Origin: Catellatospora sichuanensis
GTDB taxonomy: Bacteria; Actinomycetota; Actinomycetes; Mycobacteriales; Micromonosporaceae
Direction: 5' to 3'
Length of the DNA: 64,000 bases
NCBI RefSeq assembly: GCF_007483665.1
Contig: NZ_VIQO01000010.1
Coordinates: 326,846-390,845 of the forward strand
Of this stretch, positions 45,563 through 54,352 are shown piece after piece. A program made the position numbers and the translations under genes. A model generated the notes under the pieces. That model was not told the origin of the DNA. It was given only the letters and a program-made list of their open reading frames with translations, and ran no database searches. Positions within the stretch are counted from its first letter, which is position 1, and every line of letters starts with the position of its first letter.

Positions 45563-47260
45563 ATGGCAGCACCGGCAGCAAGCACGCCAACCCCGGGCCG
45601 AGCCGCGCGCAAACCGCGCGGTGAGGGTCAGTGGGCGCTCGGGCACCGCGAGCCCCTCAACCCGAACGAGCGCACGAAGAAGGACGACAACGGCCTGAAC
45701 GTGCGCGCCCGGATCGAGAACATCTACGCCCACCGCGGTTTCGCCTCGATCGACCCCGCCGACCTGCGCGGCCGGATGCGCTGGTGGGGCCTCTACACCC
45801 AGCGCAAGCCCGGGATCGACGGCGGCCGCACCGCGGTGCTGGAGCCGCACGAGCTCGACGACGAGTACTTCATGCTGCGCATCCGCATCGACGGCGGCCA
45901 GCTCGACCTCGACCAGCTGCGCGCCATCGCGAACGTGTCGAGCAAGTACGGTCGCGACACCGCCGACATCACCGACCGGCAGAACATCCAGCTGCACTGG
46001 GTGCGAGTCGAGGACGTGCCGGCGATCTGGCGCGAGATCGAGGCGGTCGGCCTGTCCACCACGGAGGCCTGCGGCGACACCCCGCGCGTGGTGCTCGGCA
46101 GCCCGGTCGCCGGGATCAGCGAGCACGAGGTCCTCGACGCGACGCCGGCCATCGACGAGATCGTCGAGAAGTACATCGGCGACCCGGCGCTGTCCAATCT
46201 GCCCCGCAAGTTCAAGTCCGTGGTGTCCTGGCTCGCCGACGTGCCGTACGAGGCCAACGACATCTCGTTCCTCGGGGTGGTGCACCCGGAGCACGGGCCC
46301 GGCTTCGACCTGTGGGTCGGCGGCGGCCTGTCCACGAACCCGATGCTGGCCCAGCGGCTGGGCGCCTGGGTGCCGCTGAGCGAGGTGGCCGAGGTGTACG
46401 CCGCCGTCGCGCGCCTGTTCCGCGACTACGGCTACCGCCGGCTGCGCAACCGGGCGCGCATCAAGTTCCTGGTCGCGGACTGGGGTGTGGCGAAGTTCCG
46501 GCAGATCCTGGAGGACGAGTTCCTCGGCCGCAAGCTGGCCGACGGTCCGTCGCCGGAGCTGCCCGAGCACCCGATCGACCACATCGGCGTGCACCGCCAG
46601 CGCGACGGGAAGTTCTACGTGGGCGCGGCTGCGGTCGCGGGCCGGGTCAGCGGCACGGTGCTGGCGCAGGTCGCCGACATCGCCGAGGCCCACGGGTCGG
46701 GCCGGGTGCGGCTCACGCCGTACCAGAAGCTGCTGGTGCTCGACGTGGCCGAAGACCGGGTCGAGTCGCTGATCGCGGCACTGGACGAGATCGGCCTGCA
46801 GGCCCGGCCGTCGTCGTGGCGGCGCGACACGATGGCCTGCACCGGCATCGAATACTGCAAGCTCGCCATCGTCGAGACCAAGGCGACCGCGGCACGCACC
46901 ATCGAGCACCTGGAGCGCACGATCGGCCGGATCGACGGCTCGATCTCGATCAACGTCAACGGCTGCCCGAACGCCTGCGCGCGGACCCAGGTCGCCGACA
47001 TCGGGCTCAAGGGCCAGCTGGTCCCCGGCCCGGACGGCGAGATGGTCGAGGGCTTCCAGGTGCACCTGGGCGGCGGCCTGAGCATGGCGCAGGGCCAGAA
47101 CCCGAACTTCGGCCGCAAGCTGCGCGGCCTCAAGACCACCGCCGCGGAGCTGCCGGAGTACGCCGAGCGCCTCGCCCGCCGCTACCTGGACGGTCGCAAG
47201 GACGCGTCCGAGCCGTTCGCGGAATGGGTGCTGCGCGTCGACGAGGAGGAACTCCGGTGA
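45563..47260 (+). CDS. sirA: Ferredoxin-dependent sulfite reductase
   Basis: 565 residues. It reduces sulfite to sulfide with six electrons from ferredoxin. Two ferrodoxin-like half-domains are visible, with DITDRQNIQLHWV in the first. The siroheme-[4Fe-4S] cysteines are in ACTGIEYCKLA and NVNGCPNACAR. CAGGAGGA is a strong ribosome binding site before the ATG. The context with cysH and a sirohydrochlorin chelatase argues for sulfite rather than nitrite as substrate. Its stop overlaps the GTG that opens the tandem repeat at 47257. Confidence 0.94.
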   Translation: MAAPAASTPTPGRAARKPRGEGQWALGHREPLNPNERTKKDDNGLNVRARIENIYAHRGFASIDPADLRGRMRWWGLYTQRKPGIDGGRTAVLEPHELDDEYFMLRIRIDGGQLDLDQLRAIANVSSKYGRDTADITDRQNIQLHWVRVEDVPAIWREIEAVGLSTTEACGDTPRVVLGSPVAGISEHEVLDATPAIDEIVEKYIGDPALSNLPRKFKSVVSWLADVPYEANDISFLGVVHPEHGPGFDLWVGGGLSTNPMLAQRLGAWVPLSEVAEVYAAVARLFRDYGYRRLRNRARIKFLVADWGVAKFRQILEDEFLGRKLADGPSPELPEHPIDHIGVHRQRDGKFYVGAAAVAGRVSGTVLAQVADIAEAHGSGRVRLTPYQKLLVLDVAEDRVESLIAALDEIGLQARPSSWRRDTMACTGIEYCKLAIVETKATAARTIEHLERTIGRIDGSISINVNGCPNACARTQVADIGLKGQLVPGPDGEMVEGFQVHLGGGLSMAQGQNPNFGRKLRGLKTTAAELPEYAERLARRYLDGRKDASEPFAEWVLRVDEEELR

Positions 47261-47371
47261 GCGAGCGGACCAGAAGCGCCGGTTCAGCTCATGGCGACGC
47301 CGGAGGCGGCGGCATGAGCGAGCGAATGGGCGCCGCGTGGCTCATGCCGACGCCGGAGGCGGCGGCATGAG
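47257..47371 (+). repeat. Tandem junction-type repeat with a coupled mini-reading frame
   Basis: CTCATGSCGACGCCGGAGGC-GGCGGCATGAG (31 bases, S = G or C) occurs at 47288-47318 and 47341-47371, period 53. Each unit ends with a ribosome-binding-like GGAGGC and an ATG. A 37-codon frame opens at the GTG overlapping the sirA stop (47257), passes through an internal ATG at 47314 and stops at 47370, overlapping the ATG of the next gene. Whether it is translated is unknown. Confidence 0.7.
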
Positions 47372-47564
47372 TTCGGATGGTTCCCAACGCGCGGTGCCGT
47401 ACTACTGCCCGTTCTGCGGCGAGGAGGCCTTCCTCCGGCCGCACGCGGGTCCCGAGAACGAGGATGCAGAGCCCGCCAGCACACACGGGCAGTGGGAGTG
47501 CCGAGCATGCCGCAGGGTTTTCGCACTGAAGATGATCGGACTGCTGGGGAGGGTGACGCAATGA
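47367..47564 (+). CDS. Small zinc-ribbon protein of the sulfate-assimilation operon
   Basis: 65 residues. Two CxxC knuckles, YYCPFCGEEAFLR and WECRACRRVFALK, form a zinc ribbon. The ATG lies at the end of the tandem repeat (GGAGG about 8 bases upstream) and the stop overlaps cysH by 4 bases. Small zinc ribbons between sulfite reductase and cysH are known in actinobacteria, but their role is not established. Confidence 0.85.
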   Translation: MSSDGSQRAVPYYCPFCGEEAFLRPHAGPENEDAEPASTHGQWECRACRRVFALKMIGLLGRVTQ

Positions 47565-48271
47565 CCGTCGACGTGCGACGTTCCACCGCCGAGCTGATGG
47601 ATCTGGCCGGCCGTGCCGGAGCCGAGCTGGAGGGCGCGCCGGCCGAGGAGATCATCGGCTGGGCCGCCGAGACGTTCGGTCCCCGCTTCTGCGTCACCAG
47701 TTCCATGGCCGACGCGGTGCTGGCCCACGTGGCCGCCCGGGTGGTGCCCGGCGTGGAGGTCGTCTTCCTCGACACGGGCCTGCACTTCCCGGAGACGCTG
47801 CGGGTGCGCGACCAGGTCGCCCGCACCATCCCGGTGACCGTGGTGACGGTGCGCCCCGAGATCAGCGTCGCCGAGCAGGACGAGCGCTTCGGCCCCCGCC
47901 TCTACTCCCGCGACCCGGACTCGTGCTGCTACCTGCGCAAGGTGAAGCCGCTGGAGGACGCGCTGTCGGAGTACGACGCGTGGGCTGCCGGCCTGCGCCG
48001 GGACGAGTCGCCGACGCGCGCCAACACGCCGGTGGTCCACTTCGAGCAGGCCCGCGGCAAGGTGAAGGTCAACCCGCTGGCCACCTGGACCCAGGCCGAG
48101 GTGGACCAGTACATCGCCCGCTACGACATCCCGGTGAACCAGCTGCTGAACTCCGGCTACGGCTCGGTCGGCTGCTGGCCGTGCACCCGGCGCATCCAGC
48201 CCGGCGAGGACGCCCGCGCCGGCCGCTGGGCCATGTTCGACAAGACCGAGTGCGGTCTGCATGCGGCCTGA
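47561..48271 (+). CDS. cysH: Adenylylsulfate reductase, thioredoxin-dependent
   Basis: 236 residues. It reduces APS (or PAPS) to sulfite. The PP-loop domain has CVTSSMADAVLAHVAA and FLDTGLHFPET. The two cysteine pairs DSCCYLRK and GCWPC indicate the [4Fe-4S] cluster of the APS-reductase type, and KTECGLHA carries the catalytic cysteine. The ATG overlaps the zinc-ribbon gene (ATGA) and the 3' end overlaps the chelatase gene by 11 bases. Confidence 0.94.
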   Translation: MTVDVRRSTAELMDLAGRAGAELEGAPAEEIIGWAAETFGPRFCVTSSMADAVLAHVAARVVPGVEVVFLDTGLHFPETLRVRDQVARTIPVTVVTVRPEISVAEQDERFGPRLYSRDPDSCCYLRKVKPLEDALSEYDAWAAGLRRDESPTRANTPVVHFEQARGKVKVNPLATWTQAEVDQYIARYDIPVNQLLNSGYGSVGCWPCTRRIQPGEDARAGRWAMFDKTECGLHAA

Positions 48272-49004
48272 TCCGTCGGCGGCCGGCACCACGGCAGCGC
48301 CCGTGGTGCTGGTCGCGCACGGTTCCCGTGACCCGCGGGCGCAGGCCGCGACCCGGGCCCTGGCCCGCGCGGTCGCCGCGGCGCGTCCCGGCCTGGACGT
48401 GCGGGTGGCGTTCCTGGAGCTGGCCGATCCGCGCCCGGCCGACGTGCTGGCTGCGCTGCGGGCGGCGGGAGAGCCACCGCCCGTGGTGGTCCCGCTGCTG
48501 CTGACCCGGGCCTACCACGGCCGGGTGGACCTGCCCGCCCAGGTCGCCGGGTTCGACTGCGCGATCTCCGACACCCTGGGCGAGGTGTCCGAGCCGCTGC
48601 TGGCCGGTCTGATCCGGCGGCTGCACGAGTCCGTCGCCGATTACGACGCGGTGGTGCTCGCCGCGGCGGGCACCAGCGTGGCGTCGGGCCGGGCCATGGT
48701 CGACGACGTCGCCGGGGCGCTCACGCTGCGACTGGGCGTGCCGTGCAGCACGGCGTACGCCAGCGCGGCCGCCCCTACAGGCGGCGAGGCCGTTGCGGTG
48801 CTGCGGGCCCGCGGGGCGCGCCGGGTGGCGGTGGCCTCGTACTTCCTCGCGCCGGGCCGTCTCTACGAAGCCGTGACCGCAGACGCCCGTGCCGCGGGCG
48901 CCATCGGGGCGGCCGCCCCGCTGGGAGCGTCGAGGGAGCTCGTTCGGCTGGTGCTGCACCGCGTGGACGAGGTCGCGCCACAACGCGCCCTGTTGGCCGT
49001 CTGA
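48261..49004 (+). CDS. Sirohydrochlorin chelatase (CbiX/SirB family)
   Basis: 247 residues. It inserts ferrous iron (or cobalt) into sirohydrochlorin, here presumably to make siroheme for SirA. The metal-site histidines are in VVLVAHGSRDPRAQ and TRAYHGRVDLP. Two CbiX-like halves are visible; the second starts at VVLAAAGTSVASGR. It overlaps cysH by 11 bases and ends the operon before a strong terminator. Confidence 0.91.
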   Translation: MRPDPSAAGTTAAPVVLVAHGSRDPRAQAATRALARAVAAARPGLDVRVAFLELADPRPADVLAALRAAGEPPPVVVPLLLTRAYHGRVDLPAQVAGFDCAISDTLGEVSEPLLAGLIRRLHESVADYDAVVLAAAGTSVASGRAMVDDVAGALTLRLGVPCSTAYASAAAPTGGEAVAVLRARGARRVAVASYFLAPGRLYEAVTADARAAGAIGAAAPLGASRELVRLVLHRVDEVAPQRALLAV

Positions 49005-49098
49005 GCCGGTTTCCGCAGCTCATCACCCGCCGTACGTCCGTGCTCACAGCCCGTTTCGTGCCCGTACGTCCTCGCGGTCACGCGTCGGGTTCCGGACA

Positions 49099-49145
49099 AC
49101 GTAAAAGCCCCGGAGCATCGGCGCTCGGGGCTTTCTACGTTTTTC
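49099..49145. terminator. Rho-independent terminator
   Basis: ACGTA plus AAGCCCCG pairs with CGGGGCTT plus TACGT (49099-49112 and 49126-49140) and is followed by a T-run to 49144. It is the most canonical terminator in the window and lies between the sulfur operon and convergent whiB1. Confidence 0.92.
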
Positions 49146-49174
49146 GGTGAAGGCGTTTGCGGTTTCGCGGGTGC

Positions 49175-49429
49175 TCAGAGCGAGTGTGCGCGGACCCGAA
49201 GGCCGCCGCGGCGCTTGACGGCGCGCCGCTCCTCTTCGCTCATCCCACCCCAGACACCCGCGTCCTGCCCGGTCTCCAGCGCCCACTTGAGGCACTCGGT
49301 GGAGACGGGGCACCGCCCGCACACCTTCTTGGCCTGCTCGACCTGAAGTAGCGCAGGGCCGGACGTCCCAATGGGGAAGAACAGCTCCGGGTCTTCGTCA
49401 CGGCAGACCGAATGGTGGCGCCAGTCCAT
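49175..49429 (-). CDS. whiB1: WhiB1 iron-sulfur transcription factor
   Basis: 84 residues, the exact length of WhiB1. The cluster cysteines are at Cys9 (HHSVCRDEDPELFF) and in VCGRCPVSTEC. GVWGG and the basic RRAVKRRGGLRVR complete the DNA-binding part. The ATG at 49429 follows AGGAG. WhiB1 binds the principal sigma factor and is nitric-oxide sensitive in mycobacteria. It sits two genes from pdtaS in M. tuberculosis as well. Confidence 0.95.
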   Translation of the reverse strand: MDWRHHSVCRDEDPELFFPIGTSGPALLQVEQAKKVCGRCPVSTECLKWALETGQDAGVWGGMSEEERRAVKRRGGLRVRAHSL

Positions 49430-49779
49430 GGCGGAAACACTCCTTGTGATGGCAGTGGAAATTGCTAACGCTTGGTTTGGTACGTTCGGGCTTCTCTGTA
49501 TGCGAACGCGCGTGAAGCGATTTGGATGCGATCCGATCTGGTTACGGACCGCTACCGAAATCAGCAGCGCGTGTAGGAGCAACAGGTTCAGCGCTCGGTA
49601 CGCTTGTGAATGCTTTCACGAACTCCCACGATGTCAAGGGGGGTGCCGGAAATTAGGACAGACGGGTGAGCAAGCTCACGACCGTTTTGTCCGGATCACC
49701 GGGCGTTACCCTGACCCCTGCCATCCGACAGTCAGTGATCAATGTAGTACGGGGCGTAATAGGCCGCCAGTATTTCCAG
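49430..49779. other. Gene-free, relatively AT-rich region upstream of whiB1
   Basis: About 350 bases between whiB1 and the terminator of the kinase gene. Base composition is visibly lower in GC than the genes. It should hold the whiB1 promoter, but I find no hexamer pair or dyad I would defend. Short reading frames here lack coding character. Confidence 0.5.
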
Positions 49780-49808
49780 CGTGTGTCACGTGTGCCCATT
49801 GACACACG
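49780..49808 (-). terminator. Hairpin after the diacylglycerol kinase-family gene
   Basis: CGTGTGTC and GACACACG (49780-49787 and 49801-49808) are perfect 8-base arms, 32 bases past the stop. A regulatory role for distant whiB1 is a weaker alternative. Confidence 0.45.
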
Positions 49809-49839
49809 TCTGCGTTGCGCTGCCTTTCGACAGCGACTC

Positions 49840-50781
49840 TTAGCAGATTACGCGCAGTGCCCCGGGCACAGCGGTGAATTTCACCTTTTCGCGTTCACCT
49901 AGGTAGTCCCCGTCGAGTTGGAACGCCTGCGGGGTGGCGCAACGGACGACGAACTCCGCCAGATCGTGGCGCACCATGATCTTCTTTCCGGTGACATCGC
50001 CCCGTTCGTCGGGGTCGTCCGGCTGGTGGGCCAACATCTGCGTGACCGTATGGAGGGTGCTCGGCAGGTGGAGGGCTTGCAGCGCAAGAACATCGAGCCC
50101 GCCGTCGAACGACGCGCGCGGGCTGGCGTGGATCGCCCGGTCCCCCAGATAGGTCCACGGCGCGGTGTTCTGCACGATCACGTTCGCCAGGCCGTCCGCG
50201 GGCTCCGCACCCGTCTCCTCCAGGGTGATGCCCGGCGCGCGCCGGCCCTCGACGAAGTACTGCCCGAGCGTGGAGCGCAGGTAGAGGCCGGGGGTGGACC
50301 GGCGGCCCTTGCGCCGCGCCTGCTCCACCCGGCGCACCACGGCGGCGTCGAGGCCGAGGCCCGCGCAGAAGGTGAAGTAGCGGTCGTCGGCCAGCCCCAG
50401 GCTGACCCGGCGGCTGGTGCCGCGGCGGAGCGCCTTGAGGATCACCGAGGTGGCGTCGACCGCGTACCTGGGCAGGCCCAGGGCGCGCACGAAGACGTTG
50501 GTCGAGCCACCGGGCACCACGGCCAGGGCCGGAGTCCCGGTGCCCCGCTGCGCCGCCATCAGACCGTTGACGACCTCGTTGACGGTGCCGTCGCCGCCCA
50601 GCGCGATGACCACGTCGACGCCTCCCGCGGCCGCGTCGCGGGCGAGGTCGAAACCGTGCCCGCGGCGGCGGGTGAAGCCGAGGGTCAGCTCCATCTCACT
50701 GCGCAGGGCACCGGCCAGCACGTCCCGGGTACGGGCGGACGTGGTGGTCGCCTTGGGATTGACGACGAGCAGACCTCGCAT
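49840..50781 (-). CDS. Diacylglycerol/lipid kinase family protein
   Basis: 313 residues, cytoplasmic. The catalytic domain has VVNPKATTTS, the nucleotide motif IALGGDGTVNEVVNGL and VVPGGSTNVFVRALGLP, as in DgkB/YegS. LDGDYLG near the C-terminus is also conserved. The lipid substrate is unknown. The gene pair of this kinase and a small membrane protein beside whiB1 is also found in Mycobacterium. Confidence 0.92.
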   Translation of the reverse strand: MRGLLVVNPKATTTSARTRDVLAGALRSEMELTLGFTRRRGHGFDLARDAAAGGVDVVIALGGDGTVNEVVNGLMAAQRGTGTPALAVVPGGSTNVFVRALGLPRYAVDATSVILKALRRGTSRRVSLGLADDRYFTFCAGLGLDAAVVRRVEQARRKGRRSTPGLYLRSTLGQYFVEGRRAPGITLEETGAEPADGLANVIVQNTAPWTYLGDRAIHASPRASFDGGLDVLALQALHLPSTLHTVTQMLAHQPDDPDERGDVTGKKIMVRHDLAEFVVRCATPQAFQLDGDYLGEREKVKFTAVPGALRVIC

Positions 50782-50872
50782 GACCGGGAATGTACCGGGT
50801 GCGGTGACCTCGCGTTACGCCGCCCGCACGCGGCGAGACGGTGGCCACCGCATGTTCGCTAGGGTGTCATTC

Positions 50873-51277
50873 ATGTCCGCCGCCGAAACGACCACCGCCC
50901 GCCCGCCCGCCACCCTGTACGGCGCGGTGGCGCTGATGGGGCTGCAGGCGCTGGCGGTCACCGTGCTGGGCGCGGTGCTGATCTACGCCGACCTGACCGC
51001 CGACGCCGCCGACACCCGGCTGGCGCTCGGGGTGACGGTGTTCGCGCTGGCCATCGCGGGCAGCCTGGGCGGCCTCGCCCGCGCGCTGAGCCGCCGCCGG
51101 CCCGGCGCCCGCGGTCCCTCGCTCGCGCTGGAGCTGATGCTGTGCGCCCCGGCGTACTTCATGATCAACGGCGGTATGCCCCAACTCGGCTGGACCGTCC
51201 TGCTCGGCGCGCTGGCCGTGATGGCCCTGATCCTGGCCCCCACGACCACCCGCTGGCTCGGCTGGAACCCCCGCTGA
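50873..51277 (+). CDS. Small integral membrane protein
   Basis: 134 residues with four predicted helices (VALMGLQALAVTVLGAVLIY first, VLLGALAVMALILAP last) and a basic loop ALSRRRPGARGP. No enzymatic motif. It is divergent from the lipid-kinase gene. Function unknown. Confidence 0.85.
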   Translation: MSAAETTTARPPATLYGAVALMGLQALAVTVLGAVLIYADLTADAADTRLALGVTVFALAIAGSLGGLARALSRRRPGARGPSLALELMLCAPAYFMINGGMPQLGWTVLLGALAVMALILAPTTTRWLGWNPR

Positions 51278-51286
51278 CCGGAGCGG

Positions 51287-51697
51287 TCAGGACGTGGGGA
51301 GCTCGGTGACCAGGCGGATGGTGGCGCGGCCGTCGGACTGCTCGGCGTCGACGCGTGAGGTCAGGCCGCTGAGGACCTTCCAGGCGAACGCGGAGGGGTC
51401 CGGGAGCTTCTTCTTGCCGTTGACCGGCGCGGAGATGGCCACCGTCAGCTCGGTGTCGCCGATCTCGAAGCGGCAGTGCAGCTGCCCGCCGGGCGGTGCG
51501 ATGACCAGCAGCATCGCGCAGGCCTCGTCGACGGCGATGCGCAGGTCCTCGATCTTGTCGCCGGCGAAGCGGAGGCGGGCGGCGAGGCCCGCGGTCGCCG
51601 TGCGCAGCACGCCCAGCCAGCCGCCGTCGGCAGGCACGGTGACAGCGACGACGTTGTCGGTAAGCGCCGTCGCCGCCGGTTGCAGAATCTGACTCAC
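51287..51697 (-). CDS. RsbW-like anti-sigma factor/serine-protein kinase
   Basis: 136 residues with an HATPase_c_2 fold: DLRIAVDEACAMLLV (N-box like), a degenerate G1 region and FAWKVLSGLTSRVD near the C-terminus. RsbW-type proteins bind alternative sigma factors and phosphorylate an anti-anti-sigma partner. No sigma or antagonist gene adjoins it. The GTG at 51697 is chosen; a TTG at 51706 is possible. The start region lies inside a 10-bp inverted repeat (51704-51743). Confidence 0.83.
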   Translation of the reverse strand: MSQILQPAATALTDNVVAVTVPADGGWLGVLRTATAGLAARLRFAGDKIEDLRIAVDEACAMLLVIAPPGGQLHCRFEIGDTELTVAISAPVNGKKKLPDPSAFAWKVLSGLTSRVDAEQSDGRATIRLVTELPTS

Positions 51698-51703
51698 CTG
51701 GCC

Positions 51704-51743
51704 CAACCCCCCGCGCGGAGCCTAGCTCATAGCCGGGGGGTTG
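51704..51743. promoter_or_regulatory. Inverted repeat at the RsbW-like gene start
   Basis: CAACCCCCCG and CGGGGGGTTG (51704-51713 and 51734-51743) are perfect arms. The G-rich arm nearest the GTG would serve as ribosome binding site, so folding could hide it. Confidence 0.5.
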
Positions 51744-51763
51744 TGCGCACTCGTCGTCCGGTG

Positions 51764-51794
51764 ATGCCGGGTGGCCGTCCGGGCCACCCGGCAT
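51764..51794 (-). terminator. Terminator of sodN
   Basis: Thirteen-base perfect arms, ATGCCGGGTGGCC and complement (51764-51776 and 51782-51794), 22 bases past the sodN stop. Confidence 0.8.
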
Positions 51795-51816
51795 ACGTCG
51801 GCGCTGACGTCCAGGC

Positions 51817-52227
51817 TCAGGCCTGCTTGGTCTCCCAGAAGATCTTGGAGATCTCCTCGATCTTGCCCAGCAGCTGCTCGGCGACCGCCGGGTCGGCCTG
51901 ACCCTTGGTGCCACCGGCGCCGGCCAGCTTGGTGGCCTCGTTGAACAGCTGGTTCAGGTTCGGGTACTTCTCGAAGTGCGGTGCCTTGAAGTAGTCGGTC
52001 CACAGCACCCACAGGTGGTGCTTGACCAGCTCGGCCCGCTGCTCCTTGATGATCAGCGCCCGGGTGCGGAACTCCGGGTCGGTGTTGGCCTGGTACTTCT
52101 CGCAGATGGCCTTGATCGACTCGGCCTCGATCCGGGCCTGGGCCGGGTCGTAGACGCCACACGGCAGGTCGCAGTGAGCACTGACCACCGTGCGCGGCTT
52201 CAGGCTGCGTCCTTTCAAGAACTGCAT
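51817..52227 (-). CDS. sodN: Nickel superoxide dismutase
   Basis: 136 residues. It dismutates superoxide in the cytoplasm. A 17-residue propeptide (MQFLKGRSLKPRTVVSA) precedes the nickel hook HCDLPCGVYDP, whose His and two Cys bind nickel after cleavage. The rest forms the four-helix bundle. GGAGG lies 7 bases before the ATG. sodX, encoding the maturation peptidase, starts 37 bases away on the other strand. Confidence 0.97.
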   Translation of the reverse strand: MQFLKGRSLKPRTVVSAHCDLPCGVYDPAQARIEAESIKAICEKYQANTDPEFRTRALIIKEQRAELVKHHLWVLWTDYFKAPHFEKYPNLNQLFNEATKLAGAGGTKGQADPAVAEQLLGKIEEISKIFWETKQA

Positions 52228-52264
52228 CAGGATCCTCCATGAGGTACGTGGTCTGAACGGGACA

Positions 52265-52654
52265 ATGATCCCCTTGCGACCCTACTCCGCCGGGGAGGCT
52301 CAGTTGCGCTGGCCGCTGTTTCCCGTACTCGTGCAAGGACCGTCCATGGCGCCGACCCTGCGGCACGGCGACATGCTGCTGGTGCGCCGCGGCGGCCGGC
52401 CGGTGCGCGCAGGCGACGTGGTGGTCGCGCGCTTCCGGTCCCGACCCGGCCTGCTGGTGGTCAAGCGCGTCCGGCGGGCCCAGGACGGCGGGTGGTGGCT
52501 GATCGGGGACAACGACCTGGTCACCGACGACTCGCGGGCGTACGGCGTGGCCGACGTGCTCGGCCGGGTGCTGTGCCGGTACTGGCCGCGGCCGGGTCGG
52601 CTGGGCCGGGGGCCGTCCGGCCCGCAGCCCGGGCCGATGAATGAAGAAACGTGA
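52265..52654 (+). CDS. sodX: Nickel superoxide dismutase maturation peptidase (S26 family)
   Basis: 129 residues. It cleaves the SodN propeptide. The catalytic serine is in GPSMAPTLRHGDMLLV and the catalytic lysine in VVKRV; GDNDLVTDDSRAYG is the third S26 box. No membrane helix, as expected for SodX rather than signal peptidase I. The ATG at 52265 gives MIPLRPYS; the frame upstream overlaps sodN. Confidence 0.92.
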   Translation: MIPLRPYSAGEAQLRWPLFPVLVQGPSMAPTLRHGDMLLVRRGGRPVRAGDVVVARFRSRPGLLVVKRVRRAQDGGWWLIGDNDLVTDDSRAYGVADVLGRVLCRYWPRPGRLGRGPSGPQPGPMNEET

Positions 52655-52709
52655 ACCGGACACCGTCCCCACCAGGTGTGAAATGCTCCACGACCGGCTG
52701 CCCCGATCG

Positions 52710-52738
52710 TTGATCAAGTGCGGGTCCGGGTCTAGACT
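52710..52738 (+). promoter_or_regulatory. Sigma-70-type promoter for the malic enzyme gene
   Basis: TTGATC (52710-52715) and TAGACT (52733-52738) are separated by exactly 17 bases, about 100 bases before the GTG. Confidence 0.6.
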
Positions 52739-52838
52739 CCTGACCTCGGGAGAACCCCGTGACCTCGCCGCGCCGTGTCAACGCTGACCCGTCGTTGAAC
52801 CGACCGGCTCGTGTGCGTTGTCATCGTGGGAGTCCAAA

Positions 52839-54002
<1,164 letters not shown>

Positions 54003-54204
54003 CCGGCCCTGCGGGGCCGTCGGGCCCCGCTGAAGCCGCCACCGCGGTCAGGCCGGGGCCCGACTCCCGCCCCGCCTGCCCCGAACCGCGACAGGCCGCC
54101 CAGGGCGATCTCGACCCGGGGCACCGTCGAATCGCGCCGACCCAGCCTGCCGAACCCAGGTTCACCCGGCCCCGCCCTGTCCATCGCCGGGCGACCGGGG
54201 GTGG

Positions 54205-54270
54205 ATGGCTGCAGTTTCGGGGAAACTGCAGCCATCGGCCGCGCGACAGCCGCAGTTTCCCCGAAACTGC
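54205..54270. repeat. Pair of related palindromes (REP/BIME-like)
   Basis: Palindrome 1: ATGGCTGCAGTTTC and complement around GGG (54205-54235). Palindrome 2: GCAGTTTC and GAAACTGC around CCC (54252-54270). The second is the inverted form of the core of the first. They lie between two same-strand genes. Confidence 0.75.
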
Positions 54271-54352
54271 CGGCGCGATGCCGGGCGAAGACTCCTGAAC
54301 GGAGGCTCAGGGCGGTCCGGCGGGCGGTCGGGGTGGCTGTTAGCGTCGGGTC

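Noticed and set aside
49666..49902. Possible 78-codon gene upstream of whiB1
   Set aside because: Lacks the GC-rich third positions seen in neighbouring genes, has no ribosome binding site and overlaps the end of the lipid-kinase gene.
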